Assembly: GCA_026545765.1 (NCBI GenBank)
Contig: CM048843.1
Span: 14,035,501 to 14,099,500, forward strand
Length of the DNA: 64,000 nt
Reading direction: 5' to 3'
DNA from: Plantago major
Lineage: Eukaryota; Streptophyta; Magnoliopsida; Lamiales; Plantaginaceae
Position 1 is the first letter of the stretch. Every line of letters begins with the position of its first letter. Made by a program: the position numbers and the translations under genes. This document shows, in pieces, positions 45,108-55,500 of this stretch. The notes beneath the pieces were generated by a model. It was not told the origin of the DNA. It searched no databases and saw nothing but the letters and a program-made list of their open reading frames with translations.

Positions 45108-46545
45108 GGGCTTTGCTCAAATAGTAAATTGGTAAATGCTCGTTGTCTTGTATCCGCATCAAGATGTAACTCATTGCTTCATCAGTGGTGGCCAAATAGA
45201 GGTAAAGAGTTTCAGCCTCCATGGGTTTAGATAAAAGGGGCGGCGAGAGGAGATACTTTTTCAAGTTTTCCAGGGCCTCTTCACATTCCTTTGTCCATTC
45301 GAACTTATTTCCTTTTCGTAAGATCTTAAAGAAGGGAAGGTTCTTCTCGGCAGATTTTGAGATAAAACGGCTCAATGCCATCACCTTTCCTAGAAGCTTC
45401 TGAACTTCATTGACAGTCTTGGGCTGTGGTAGATCTACGATTGCCTTTATTTTCTCTGGGTTAGCACTGATGCCTCTTTCTGTGACCATGTAACCAAGGA
45501 ATTTTCCTCCTTTCACCCCAAAAGTGCACTTTTCAGGGTTCAGCTTCATTCCGTATTTCCGGAGAATAGAAAAACAATTGTTAAGGTGTTGGATGTGTTC
45601 CTCTTCAGTCTTGCTTTTCACAAGCATGTCATCCACATAGACTTCCATGGTTTTTCCCAATTCTTCCTTGAACATCTTATTTACCAGCCGTTGGTAAGTA
45701 GCTCCTGCATTCTTAAGGCCAAAGGGCATGACCTTGAAGCAATAGACTCCTCCGGCCGCAAAGAATGCCGTTTTCTTGATGTCTTCTTGAGCCATCCTAA
45801 TTTGGTAGAAGCCTTGATATGCATCCATGAAGCTTAGAAGCGCACATCCTGCAGTGGAATCAACCAGCTGGTCTATGCGTGGCAATGCATAGGGATCCTT
45901 TGGACAAAACTTGTTGAGTCTAGTGAAGTCATTGCACATTCTCCACTTTCCTGGAGCTTTTTCGACGAGGACCACGTTGCAGACCCAATCGGAGTATCTG
46001 ACTTCTTCGATATGACCTGCTTTCATCAATTTGTCAACCTCCCCTGCTATAATAGCATCCTCAACTGGTCCAAAGTCTTTCCTCTTTTGCCGGATGTGCT
46101 TGACCGTCGGATCCATGTTCAGACGGTGAACTGCGATCCTTGGGTCTATCCCCTTGAGATCATCTGTGCTCCAAGCAAAGATGTCGCGATTGTCACGAAG
46201 GCAAGCGATGAGCTTCCGCTCTACTTCCGTACTCATCTCCGTTCCAATCTGAGTTGTTTTTTCCGAATTTCCTTCGACCAGTTGGACCTCTTTCAAGGCT
46301 TCATGGGATTCTATTCTTTCTGTCTTGGGGAACTTTTCTCTGAGTGACCCAATACCGATTTCTTCCTTTGGTGGCGTTAGAGTAATGGAAGAATAGCTAT
46401 GAGGGCCCTTAGTGACCGAAAGGACAGGTACTGTGGCCCCTCTGGTTGACATGATGTAGCACTCCCAGGCTTCTCTAACGTTGCCCATTTCTTCCCCAGT
46501 GCCGTCGGGGTTGGAAACTTTACCTGTTGTGTAAGGGAGAAGCAA
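44980..46545 (-). CDS. Tat copy 1 reverse transcriptase and start of RNase H
   Basis: A 521-codon open frame with a complete RT: IFAWSTDDLKGI, HIRQKRKDFGP, AGHIEEVRYSDWVCNVVLV, GKWRMCNDFTRLNK, CPKDPYALPRID, LLSFMDAYQGFYQI, MPFGLKNAGATYQRLV and the catalytic EVYVDDMLVKS. The connection region follows (GMKLNPEKCTFGV, FLGYMVTERGI), then the start of RNase H (TLYLYLATTDEAMSYIL). It is the best-preserved domain of the element. The first ~90 residues belong to the protease-RT linker and are in frame with it only after the upstream block shifts. Confidence 0.9.
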   Translation of the reverse strand: MLLPYTTGKVSNPDGTGEEMGNVREAWECYIMSTRGATVPVLSVTKGPHSYSSITLTPPKEEIGIGSLREKFPKTERIESHEALKEVQLVEGNSEKTTQIGTEMSTEVERKLIACLRDNRDIFAWSTDDLKGIDPRIAVHRLNMDPTVKHIRQKRKDFGPVEDAIIAGEVDKLMKAGHIEEVRYSDWVCNVVLVEKAPGKWRMCNDFTRLNKFCPKDPYALPRIDQLVDSTAGCALLSFMDAYQGFYQIRMAQEDIKKTAFFAAGGVYCFKVMPFGLKNAGATYQRLVNKMFKEELGKTMEVYVDDMLVKSKTEEEHIQHLNNCFSILRKYGMKLNPEKCTFGVKGGKFLGYMVTERGISANPEKIKAIVDLPQPKTVNEVQKLLGKVMALSRFISKSAEKNLPFFKILRKGNKFEWTKECEEALENLKKYLLSPPLLSKPMEAETLYLYLATTDEAMSYILMRIQDNEHLPIYYLSKALAGSENRYVKVEKLAFLGLPLPQRSTATEALLQVASDCGPYK

Positions 46546-47278
46546 TTGCTCAATTGGTTAAGTCCCATGCCCAAGATCACGTTATAGTCGAAGGTTCTAT
46601 CTACTACCACAAAGAGGATAGTCTTGGTCACCCTTGTCGGAAAGGTGCCCATAGAGACTTGTAGTGGTATACTTCCAATGGGGCGTACTACAGACCCTCC
46701 AAAACCTACCAAGGAGGTGTATACTCGTCCATATTGTATTTGCCCCAGGTGAATTTGCTCCACGGTCCTTTTGGATATGACATTGGAGGAGCTTCCTGTG
46801 TCGATTAGTACCTTGTTGACCTTGTAAGTGGCAATCACTAGAGAAACAACCAAAGGGACATCGGGGTCCTTGAGGTCTCCTCCGCCAGACGTTGGTGGGG
46901 GGATCTCGCTATCGTCAAAGGTAATTGCATTTGTGCCTTTCAAGGCTGGTGGACCGTAAGCTCTGTCGTTGTTTCTCAAGTGTTGCGCGGTCCTTTCCCT
47001 TGCATTTCTGCTATCTCCCCCTGCTGGTCCTCCTGCAATGGCGTTGATAATTCCAATCGTAAGGGAGGTTCTCCATTTCAGATCTTCGCGTACCCTTGGT
47101 ATCTTTGGGCATGCCGAGGTGGGATTTCCGAGGAGGTGGTGGTAAAGATCCTGTCGGAGGTCTGAATCACGCTCCTCTCTTCTTTGCTCATTCTTTCTAT
47201 GCCCGAGGGTTCTTCTTCCGCTGGTTCTTTCAACTTCCCACTTCTCACTAGTCTTTCGATTGTCTTCACCGGATGCAA
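46377..47278 (-). pseudogene. Tat copy 1 protease region
   Basis: The retropepsin core is KVLIDTGSSSNVISKRTVEQ, with the catalytic DTG, and the flap/second part is DYNVILGMGLNQL, where relatives have ILGRP. It is preceded by a linker rich in Arg and Glu with an INAIAGGPAGG motif common before protease in this lineage. The frame ends at 46377 inside the region that the RT frame picks up, so one shift separates them. It would cleave the polyprotein. Confidence 0.82.
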
Positions 47279-47281
47279 TCC

Positions 47282-48907
47282 TCACCGGTGACCTTTCGCT
47301 TGGAACCTACTAGTCTTTAGAAAATTTACTCTTCTTTTGCTCTTGGCGTGTTTAGGCCATTGTATATCTAAGTCCTTCTCAACAATAGAAGCCAAGATGT
47401 CGGATCTTGGTCTGTTGAGGCGAGTATACTCGGCATATCTCCTAGGTGGAGTTCTTTCTCTACGGAATTCTTTCCTGTCTCTGAGATCTCTTTTTTGCTC
47501 GAACTTCCCTTGACGAGGAGGGAGTTCCTGTCGTACTTGTTCTTTCCCCTTCTTTATCCCTGCTCTTATCGGGACATTTCTTCGGTAATCTTCTCCATAC
47601 AAGACTCCTTCGCAGATCTCTTCCAGATACTTTTCAGTGGTGATTTCTTCGTTGGAAAGCTTCCTTCTAAGCTCATCATTATAAGTATTAGCATATAGGT
47701 GTCGGACCCGCTCTTTGATGCTATGAGGCTCTACCTGTCAGATTTGAAGCGGTCAAGGAAGGTTCTAAGGTCCTCATGCTCTTTCTGGATTATGCCTGCC
47801 AGGTGCTCAACTGACCTCTTCCTTCTCTTTGCTTTCTCAAACCTTTTCAAGAAAAGGGAGGCGATGTCCGCATAAGATTTGATGGAACCATTAGGTAGTG
47901 AGGTCCACCAATCCATTGCTTCTCCAAAGAGTGTGGTGGAAAAGTTGAGAGCTTTCATGTTGTCGTTGAGTCCATTGCTTTCCATCTTACTTTCGTGTCT
48001 AGTAAGATGCCCTACAGGGCAAGTATCTCCGTAGTAATGCTCAAGGTTTGGGATAACACAGTCGGGGCGCTTCCTTTCTCTTCTGATGTCATCGCACAGA
48101 GGGTTGGGAGTTTTAACTACCACCTTCTCATGTGCTTTAACCATCTTGCTCAAGGTGGCAATTTGTGTTTCTAGGGCCTTCTGTTGGAGGTAGATGCCAC
48201 CGCCGCCTTTCACCAGTTCTGGGGTTGATAGCTACAGCTGGAGGAAGATCACCGATTGGAACTATCGGGATGCTTTCCGCCATTTGATCTCTAGGCGCTT
48301 GTTGTTGAGCTTCTCGCCGACTGGTTCCCACTTCGTCTACTCGTGGCACCTCTGGACTTCTCCCTCGTTGTTCATGAGAAGCAGCGGCTCTTCTATTGAG
48401 AAGATGTCTCAGGTCTTCTGGTTGAGCTTGTTCCCCCAGCCTTTGTTGGATAGGACGGTGCTCATTTCTTGATTGAGCGGGTTCAGCTTGCCTTGGGATC
48501 GGCGTAGGCGGGGTGGGCTGAGGAGGCTGGAGGTTGTTTGATCCAAAGCATCCTTGAATAGTGGTGAGTAAGAGGCCAAACTGATTCTCATTCATCCCGA
48601 ACTCACTAGGACGAATGATCTGTCCATTCGGAAGGGTAAAGTTTCTTCCTGGAGGAGGACCATGTGTTCCTGACGGAGGAACCTGTCCTTCGTCCCCAAG
48701 TGTCTGGATCCTTACTGGTGGATTAATGGCTCTTTCCTCGCCAGAAGAAAGACTAGCGGTATGGCCATCACTTGGATCATCTATTACTTCTCTTGTTGAA
48801 ACTCTTGCTACCCCACCTCTTCTAGTGAGAGGTCTTCCCCTTTGTCTTGGAGCAGGCGTACCAATGGCAGTGGCGTTGGTTCTTGTGGACCTTCTTGTTC
48901 TTGCCAT
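47282..48907 (-). pseudogene. Tat copy 1 gag
   Basis: The start is set at ATG 48907 (MARTRRSTRTN), shortly after the primer site; the same MARTRR start occurs in copy 2. The N-terminus is proline/arginine-rich. The capsid-like Retrotrans_gag core is in block 47731-48213: FSTTLFGEAMDWWTSLPNGS, SYADIASLFLKRFE, EDLRTFLDRF. A shift near 47,735 leads to VEPHSIKERVRHLYAN and a basic tail (47282-47602). The usual zinc knuckle is present only as a frame-broken remnant (GHR, EDCIR near 47,290). Another shift lies near 48,170. It is defective. Confidence 0.82.
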
Positions 48908-48934
48908 CAAGAGAACGGGACTTTTTGTAAAGAT

Positions 48935-48951
48935 TCCCACAGACGGCGCCA
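48935..48951 (-). other. Primer binding site, Tat copy 1
   Basis: On the minus strand TGGCGCCGTCTGTGGGA, three bases after the LTR. The first nine bases, TGGCGCCGT, fit the 3' end of plant tRNA-Asp, but the remainder does not obviously match. The same 17 bases are found in copy 2. Confidence 0.75.
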
Positions 48952-49096
48952 AAATGTTGAGGGTGTAACTCCCCAACTACTTAGATTTATTTCAACTCCA
49001 CTAATGGGTGCCAAGGTAAGAAGCTCCTTGCTAGGTAAGGACCAATGCGTAAGAACCAGCGACCAACTACTTCGGTACGGACCTGCACACTTGAGT

Positions 49097-49142
49097 GGGG
49101 GGGGGGGGGGTTAGTGCCCGGTTTGCCAAGTGTCAAACCGGG
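49097..49142. other. G tract and stem-loop in Tat copy 1 right LTR
   Basis: Fourteen G at 49097-49110, then the same 9-bp stem at 49117-49142 as in the left LTR. The stem is unchanged although the neighbouring G tract differs between the two LTRs. Confidence 0.75.
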
Positions 49143-49244
49143 ATGAGACTTTACTCGAGAGTGACTGAGGTCAACTCTGTATAATACTCGGGATTGGGAT
49201 CATGAAGTGACTTATAAGACGACTTACTTGTGGAGATGTGTGCC

Positions 49245-49254
49245 TTATTTATAG
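49245..49254 (-). promoter_or_regulatory. LTR TATA box, Tat copy 1 (right, transcribing LTR)
   Basis: Identical CTATAAATAA on the minus strand, in the 5' LTR that would drive the genomic RNA. The equivalent position in Tat copy 2 also holds CTATAAATAC. Confidence 0.65.
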
Positions 49255-49930
49255 GCTATCATCAAAATGGAAGGCCTTGATAGGATTGCGCCAAGTGTAA
49301 GGCTACGATTGAGCCACCAATGCTAATATGAGGCCCATAGCCCATTAATGAAGCTTTAGCCCATGCCATCTTGGGCTTTAGGGGTGGTTTGGTCATTATT
49401 GGGAGAGTTCTTGAGGATGTGACTAGTTCTGTCGAGATCCCAGGTTCGGAGAGATGGGTCCGGACGATTGGTCCGGACCATATTTGGTTGTCAGCTGAGG
49501 AAGTTCTCCTGCCTGTCCAACTCTTCCGATTCGGAACTCTTGGGTTCGGACATCTCACTCTTTGGTGCCCATTTGCTTGGTTGCTTTATGAGATGGTCAT
49601 GCTGGATCCGAGTTGACATCCGGATCGGAGTCCTTGGGTCGGAGAGGGTACTGACTTAGCACTATGCTCCTTTGCCAGAGAGGCTCGGACCAAGGTGGGT
49701 CGGACCTATGGTTCCGGGTCGGGCCTTGTAGGTCCAAATCCTTCGTCCCTTTCTTTCAATGTGGGTCGGACCATGGTTGGTCTGTCCGGATCGGACCGTT
49801 GGCTCGGACCAAAGTGTCTCGGATCCATTGGATGACTTGGGATGCCTTAGGATTCGTTCCTAGGTCCTTTATGACGGATTGGACATATTTCCGTATCAAC
49901 AATATGTATATTGGTATTTTTATTAAATAG

Positions 49931-50098
49931 GTCGACAAAATTTCCAGCATTCATCTGTACCCTGGGTTTTATGCAAGGGTAAATTATTATGGCATTCCAC
50001 GTAAACTTAACAAATCACCAACTTCATATGAGACAGATTTCATGAACCTATGTCACATTAATGCACGTAATCCAGAAGCATACTACCGAATGTTGATT
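49931..50098 (+). CDS. Partial exon, possibly of an At2g35280-like F-box family gene
   Basis: After a good acceptor (TTTATTAAATAG, 49919-49930), a 56-codon frame runs with no stop: VDKISSIHLYPGFYARVNYY, then TDFMNLCHINARNPEAYYRM. The pattern NLC-x(4)-NPEA-x-YR recalls the small repeat-like end of plant F-box proteins related to At2g35280, where a short 'C-x-N-P-EA-x-Y-R-x-G' block is common. The assignment is tentative. The frame runs into the MITE that starts at 50099 and is probably broken by it. The upstream exons are absent because Tat copy 1 ends 29 bp before the exon. Confidence 0.4.
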
Positions 50099-50525
50099 GT
50101 AAGTCCGTCTCTAGATAACGATCATCAAATACATTTTGTTAACCACATAAATGTTTTGATTTACAACAACGATGATCCTCTTGAAAATATAAGTCCGTCT
50201 CTAGATAAGTTGTCTACAGACCGTCTCTCTAAAGACTTTGTGTTAATTTTACACTTAATTTGAACTCTTTATACACAAAGTACTCTCTAGAGAGACGGTT
50301 TCTTGATAACTTATATAGAGACGGACATATATTATCAACAAAATCAACAATCTTATTCATTAGAACGCCGATGTTGTTAACAACATGCATGTATTTTTTT
50401 GTAATAGGAAAAAGACACCAATGTTGTGAACATAGACATTTTGATTAATAACATTAATGATTTTATTGACAGTATATGTCGGTCGCTTGGTAATTTATCT
50501 AGAGACGGTCTCTTAGAAAACTTAC
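50099..50525. mobile_element. MITE with GTAAGT termini and internal foldback
   Basis: The ends are GTAAGT...CCGTCTCTAGATAA and its inverse TTATCTAGAGACGG...ACTTAC, 427 bp apart. Inside, 50192-50325 forms a second strong hairpin: GTCCGTCTCTAGATAAG pairs with CTTATATAGAGACGGAC, with arms of about 57 bases that also include ACCGTCTCTCT. No coding frame. The family is not recognised with certainty, and no target duplication is clear. Confidence 0.6.
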
Positions 50526-50913
50526 TTCTACGCATATATTTAATAAAAGTGGTGAGCTAAAATCCATAAAACCAGGTTAAAAACACCTAAATTTTCACTT
50601 AACTCAAGATTTTAACTCTAAACCAAAGACTCATTGAATCTCTTAAATCTGCATATTTTAGCTTTGCCACTTTGTTTTATGTTTCAAAGAAATCTACGCA
50701 TTTGATGGAGAATTTCTTTCATGAAGTTTTGTCAGGTTAAACGTGAGGCTAATGATTTAGCACATAGATGATCAATTGAGTGTTCTTATGATGATGTTGG
50801 TTCGGTAGATTTGTCATGAGAATTTTTAATGTTGCTGGTTTCTTTTTTAGTATGGAGTGGAAGTATCATTATTATAATAAAAAAAGAAATTGAAAAACAA
50901 AAGTGTTGAATAT
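50526..50913. other. Intergenic DNA between MITE and Tat copy 2
   Basis: About 390 bp of AT-rich sequence with no recognised feature. It is the left flank of Tat copy 2; the five bases before the LTR are AATAT. Confidence 0.5.
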
Positions 50914-51068
50914 TGTTGGGGGGTAAACCTCTCAACACCAACACTACCACTGCAAGTAACCTAATCCAAGCTCCGCCTCCAACTTGAAGTCCGACAAGAG
51001 GGTTGTCCGAGAAAGAGCACCTTAAAGGACTAAGTGGGGGGGGGGGGGGGGGGGTTAGAATGGGTTAC

Positions 51069-51091
51069 CCGGATTGCCAAGGTCAATCCGG
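51069..51091. other. LTR stem-loop, Tat copy 2 left
   Basis: CCGGATTG-CCAAGGT-CAATCCGG, a perfect 8-bp stem, 14 bases after the G tract. The equivalent stem in copy 1 has T-A where this has A-T, a compensatory change. Confidence 0.75.
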
Positions 51092-51224
51092 AAAGAGGCT
51101 TCACTCAAAGGAGAGGAGGTAGCTCTCAATGCAATAGTAATGGGAAAGGTATTATGTATATCACTTTGGTCTCGCTTATCGACCTCTCCCTCCTTACTTA
51201 CCTCAAGGTCTTGGACCTTGTGCT

Positions 51225-51234
51225 GTATTTATAG
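51225..51234 (-). promoter_or_regulatory. LTR TATA box, Tat copy 2 (left LTR)
   Basis: On the minus strand CTATAAATAC, at the position equivalent to the TATA box of copy 1. Confidence 0.6.
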
Positions 51235-51778
51235 TTATCATATACTCATGAGGTAGCTCATAAGATGATGCCAAGTGTACGATCCAGATTTGGACACCAA
51301 TGCTACCTTTGGCCCATGGCCCATTAGTGAACAGTAGTCCAATACCGATAAGTGGGCCTGGGAGGGTAGTTTGGACTTTTTCCCTCTGAGAGTACTGCTC
51401 ACTGGGGTCCGTGTTAGTCCCTCGATGATCTGCTCTTGGTTGATCTGCCCTTGGGTAACTCTGGATGTCCGAGCCAAGAGTTTCACGGAAGTATCTCAGT
51501 GGTTCTGTTACATACGTTTGGTCTTAATGTAATGGTCGCGTCCGAGATTCTCTCATACGGTCCGTTAGGCATCTCTGTACTGACATGGTCAGGTTTGGAA
51601 GTCCTTTCCTTAGCCAGCTCAGACTAGCTGTGGGGATGTAGTGACTTCAGATCGGTCGATTCACTTCATGCGGACCATGTGAGATCGGACCAAGATCGGA
51701 TCGCTAGTTAAGCCGTGATGCGCTTTAGGACACGCTCTATGGCGCCCTTAACGGATTGGACATATTTCCGTAACAACA

Positions 51779-51826
51779 TATGTCCCCCCAGTTTCCAAGT
51801 ATCTTAGTAGAAGATAGTTGGTAACT
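51779..51826 (-). other. Polypurine tract region, Tat copy 2
   Basis: On the minus strand GGAAACTGGGGGGACATA abuts the LTR. The purine core is stronger than in copy 1, and the following bases are nearly the same as at 36418-36465. Confidence 0.65.
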
Positions 51827-52346
51827 ATGAGGATCAGTCATGTCTGTGGAGCGTGTCCGAATCGTTAATTAAGAGAAAAAGGAAGAAATCCTTTTTGTTG
51901 TGATCCGTCGTCCGTGTCCTCAAGGATTCAATATATCTCTTCTCTTTTCCGCCTACATCCGAAGTTATCACATAACTGGGACTGTAGAGGAAAAGGTATT
52001 TGTATCCGAGATATATGTGTCCGAGTACGGTTAGGATCTGACGTAGCCCTCTGGAAGCTGTCCGTTGGGCCGATTGTTGAATTTGTCCTCTTCGTAAGCC
52101 CAAGAGGCCCAATGGGTTGTCTGTTCGGCCCACGGGAGAAAGATCCCGAGTAAAGGGACGTGACCGTTGGATCAGGACGACATCAACGGTCAGTTCCAAA
52201 TCCGATTGTGACGCGTGTCCAAAGATTAAATGCGACGATCGACAAACCATCCACTCGCGAAGCGGTGCAACCCTTGGATTGGAGAGGATCAACGGCTGGG
52301 ATTCAAATCCAAGCGACGTGACTCTTGGCTATCCCCAAATTGCCCT

Positions 52347-52355
52347 TATAAATAG
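52347..52355 (+). promoter_or_regulatory. TATA box of the antisense gene, Tat copy 2
   Basis: TTATAAATAG on the plus strand, about 650 bp before the ATG, with a 442-nt 5'-UTR intron in between. It corresponds to the box at 37053 in copy 1. Confidence 0.65.
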
Positions 52356-53001
52356 TCAGCCCATCAGTCATTTTCACACTTTTAGCAATCTCGAAACTCA
52401 GAGCAATCGCAAAGCAATCCAAGCGTTAGAAGACACATCCGAGCAAGCAAGAGTCGCAAGATTTGAAAGTTTTGTCTTCGAACCCGTACCCTCGGAGAAG
52501 CAGCAAGGCTTAGTCGTCCGTTCGAACTTACCAAATCAGCTTTATCAGGTACGTACATCTTCACTTTTGCTAAGTTATTTCCTTTTCACGGTATGCTTAC
52601 TTCGTGCTCATATGTTTTTTGCCTCGCTCGGATAATAAATGGTCGAGTCTGTTTTTGCCGATGTCGCGTGTGAAAGGCTTTAGCAACGTTCCTAGTTGAG
52701 ACAAATTTTCTTCAGTACTGTTGCATGCCAATTTATTGCCAGTATCTTGTTGATGCATTTCATGCGTATGCCGACTGTAACCAAGATTTGATTATGCATG
52801 CTTATTTGGTAGTGTATTGGTGCCAATTGGCACACAGTCTTCCATAAATTTGCCCCGCTCAGCGTGCCGGGTAAGGTAGGTGCTAGTGCCAGCGGCGCGT
52901 TAAGTATAAATCTATAGGCTTCCTTTGACTTAAGAAATTACCTAAACGAACTCTCGGACAATCAACACCATCATTCCTGACTTATTTCCTTCTGCCCTAG
53001 G

Positions 53002-55500
53002 ATGTCCGGGAGCGATAGTCAGGACCAGCACGAGGCCCCAGGTCATAGAGACGCAGTAGATTTAGGGATCGGGTCCGTGGACCTGAGCTCGTTCGTGAAA
53101 GATTTTGTGGATCTTGGTCGCCGAGATTCAGACACTGGCACGGAGCTGGTGCGATCAAGCACGTGCCGACGCTCCAATGGACTGTGGTGTCCGCTAAGAT
53201 TAGGCCACATCCGATCTCGAACTGTAGGTGGAATTGGGACATCCTGTGGTCCGAGCGAACTGCGTGCAGAGCGGGAAGGGGACAGCGGTCAGGAGGCCGA
53301 AGAAGTCGAGATGTTTGAGGCCGGGGTGGAGGACCGTGTTAGAAGGAGACAGTCCGTCCTTTAAGCACGTCCGGAGACAGAAGATACCAATGATGATGAA
53401 GAAGATGGTGAGGAAGATGAAGATGGGGACGAGGGGAAGAAGGAGAAGGATCCCTGCCGTCATTCCTAGACGATCCACCATGGATTGCACTACATCCTGC
53501 CGTCTGCTCACCCAATCTTCAATTAATCAAGGTCGTGGTGCAAAAGCTACCAATCAAGTTCCTCCGCTCCTGCCCATTGTTACAATAGTGGACCGATTTG
53601 GAGAATTAAACAGACGGGCTTCTTCCTACATGTCCATCCGTGGTTAGGCGGAGGACATCCCGAGTGGAGGCGGAAGTGGGAGATCCTCGACCAGAGAAAT
53701 CATGGTTCCCGAGCCACACGCTTTTTACAACCCGCCACGGGTATATGTATGCATGAGGTAGCTTTTGCTTGCGGTGGAAGGTACCCATTGCAACAGAGTT
53801 GAAGCACATCCGAAATCACATCGAATTGGTCCGAGTCGTTATCCCGAAATCCTTGGGTAATCTTATTTGCTTCGCTGCTTTTTGCAAGAAGAAAGGGCAC
53901 GTAAACTTTGAGAACTTCAGTACTTCTTTCACGTTTCCTTTAGTCCGGGGAATTCCCTTTTCTATACCTTTACGAATAGGAAACCTTATAACTTCATTTG
54001 TGACTCCATTTCATCGTTGGGGTCGAAGTGGTGGGACAAGTACGTTTTCGTACGCATGGCTCTGAAACCAGGGGAGTCCGAGAGGCAGCGAGAACAGTGG
54101 AGACTGCCCATAAAGTTTCTGAGGGAGAGCATCCCGGACTGGCGCCCTCTTCCAAAGAATGTGGCTCCGTGGGTGGCGTCAATCCACAAAAAGTATGACC
54201 CACCCACTTATTCGTTTCACGGACTAATCTGTCAGCCACTTCCCTACCTTTGCGGACTAACCGGTGAGGTAGATGTGGGGGGGAAGACGGACTTCAGTAA
54301 GAATTCGTTGACTGGAGACTTGGCATCTTTTCTTCTTCAATACACTCTATTTTGATTACAAGTTTCCGCAATTCCGATAATTCTTCTTTAACCCGCCTGT
54401 TTCTAACGCCCTTGGTTTATTGTGCAGCTCACTGGTTTGACTACATCATGTCGACTCTCGGAGAGAAGAAGAGGTTGCAGAGGGAACAGCAAGCTTTGGA
54501 GGTCGCGGCTGGGCAAAGGACCAAGATCATTAACACTTCCGCGGGTCTGCCCATGTCGGATCCGAAAATGTCAGCTGTGTTCACCAAGAAGAAAGGCGAG
54601 CAAGTGGTGAAGACTCCTGTGCTGGCGGTGCCTGACAAGGGTAAGGCTCCTGCTACGCGGAGCGCCACTGCCAACACTTGAGCTCCAACCCGAGACGTGC
54701 TTATGCGGGACACCATCATCTCGGCAAAAAGGGCAAGCTCGGAGGCTTCGCCATCGCTGAAGAGGCAGCAGCTTGTCCGCCGTCTTCATGTGGACCAGTC
54801 GCTCGGATAAGGAATACGAGCGTGTTTATGACTCCTTTAAATGGAGCGGGTTCATGGGTCGATGCTCTATACCGGGGTAAGTAATGTCTCGTTTAATGTT
54901 TGTTCTTAATGTGATACAAATATAACTTGTATCTCGGGTATTTCCCCAGCTTGGGTGTTTCATCAAGGCCATGCAGTGGAAGGCCAGTGAACGGGCCACC
55001 ATTGAAGAGGATCTTCATAAGGCTGTGTCCACATCCGCGGATGAGGCGGAAAAAGCGAAGCAGCTGGAGATGAAGCTGAAGGAGAAAGAGGTGAACTTCC
55101 ACAAGCTGAAGACCAGTTGGGAGAAAGTTAAGGCGGAACTCGACCACCAGGAGAGATTCGTCGATAAGGCGATGCAGGCTTTCCTGGATTTTAAGAACTT
55201 CCTGGTCGGTGGCCTCCAATATGTCCGCTTTACGCCGGCCGTGACTTCTTGAGGTCTGCTTCTTTCAAGTTCCTGATGTCGGACAAGTCGGATGCCTCCC
55301 GACTGGATGGGTTTGTGTCCGCGATCGGACAGCTGCAGTCCAAGGGACTTCTTCCACCAGATTTTGACTGGAAGGCGGAGGGATTAATCCCCTCTGCGGA
55401 TGCGAACGGTGTCGGCGTCTACGATAGTGTCTCGGACGAGCAGTTGGCTGCATGTGAATTCGTGGAACTGGTCACCGAGGAAGGCGAGATTGAGATCTAG
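53002..55500 (+). pseudogene. Antisense extra gene of Tat copy 2 (Transposase_28-like, spliced)
   Basis: The start MSGSDSQDQHEAP at 53002 directly follows a 5'-UTR intron (GTACGTAC at 52559, CCCTAG at 53000), as in copy 1. An acidic N-terminus is broken by a stop near 53,362 and shifts. The Transposase_28-like domain is in pieces: PHAFYNPPRVYVCM near 53,715, IPKSLGNLICFAAFCKKKGH (53769-54065) and KYVFVRMALKPGESERQRE (54017-54355), then FHGLICQPLPYLCGL. Intron 2 is 54297-54427, after which HWFDYIMSTL continues as in copy 1; intron 3 is 54877-54949. The last part (54971-55500) is a coiled coil ending in ACEFVELV, the same end as copy 1, with a short tail. The shared start, introns and end show a real gene, though this copy is inactive. 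Confidence 0.7.

Larger units (their letters stand above)
35471..49901 (-). mobile_element. Ty3/gypsy LTR retrotransposon, Tat lineage (copy 1)
   Basis: Two LTRs of 947 bp, differing by eye at about 13 bases and one or two indels, enclose a minus-strand gag-protease-RT-RNase H-integrase series and a plus-strand extra gene. The order RT before integrase is gypsy; a second RNase H domain and an extra antisense ORF between integrase and the 3' LTR are features of the plant Tat lineage (Tat, Grande, Ogre, Retand relatives). Few LTR differences point to a fairly recent insertion, though gag and pol carry several frameshifts. The left terminus lacks the first three LTR bases. Confidence 0.9.
48955..49901 (-). 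repeat. Tat copy 1, 5' LTR (right)
   Basis: It starts TGTTGAGGGTGTAACTCC, just after the primer site, and ends CCGTATCAACA at 49901. On the element's strand this is TGTTGATACGG...CCTCAACA, with the terminal inverted TGTTG/CAACA typical of LTRs. The G tract at 49097-49110 is longer than in the other copy. Confidence 0.92.
50914..51778 (-). repeat. Tat copy 2, 3' LTR (left)
   Basis: It starts TGTTGGGGGGTAAACC and ends CCGTAACAACA. It shares the overall plan of copy 1's LTR: G tract (19 G at 51036-51054), stem-loop, TATA box, and CGGACCA words in U3. Confidence 0.9.

Noticed and set aside
35466-49906. ATATC (35466-35470) and ATATG (49902-49906) as a target-site duplication of Tat copy 1
   Set aside because: They differ in the last base, the left LTR lacks its first three bases, and the sequences beyond them do not belong to one interrupted copia LTR, so the similarity is probably chance.
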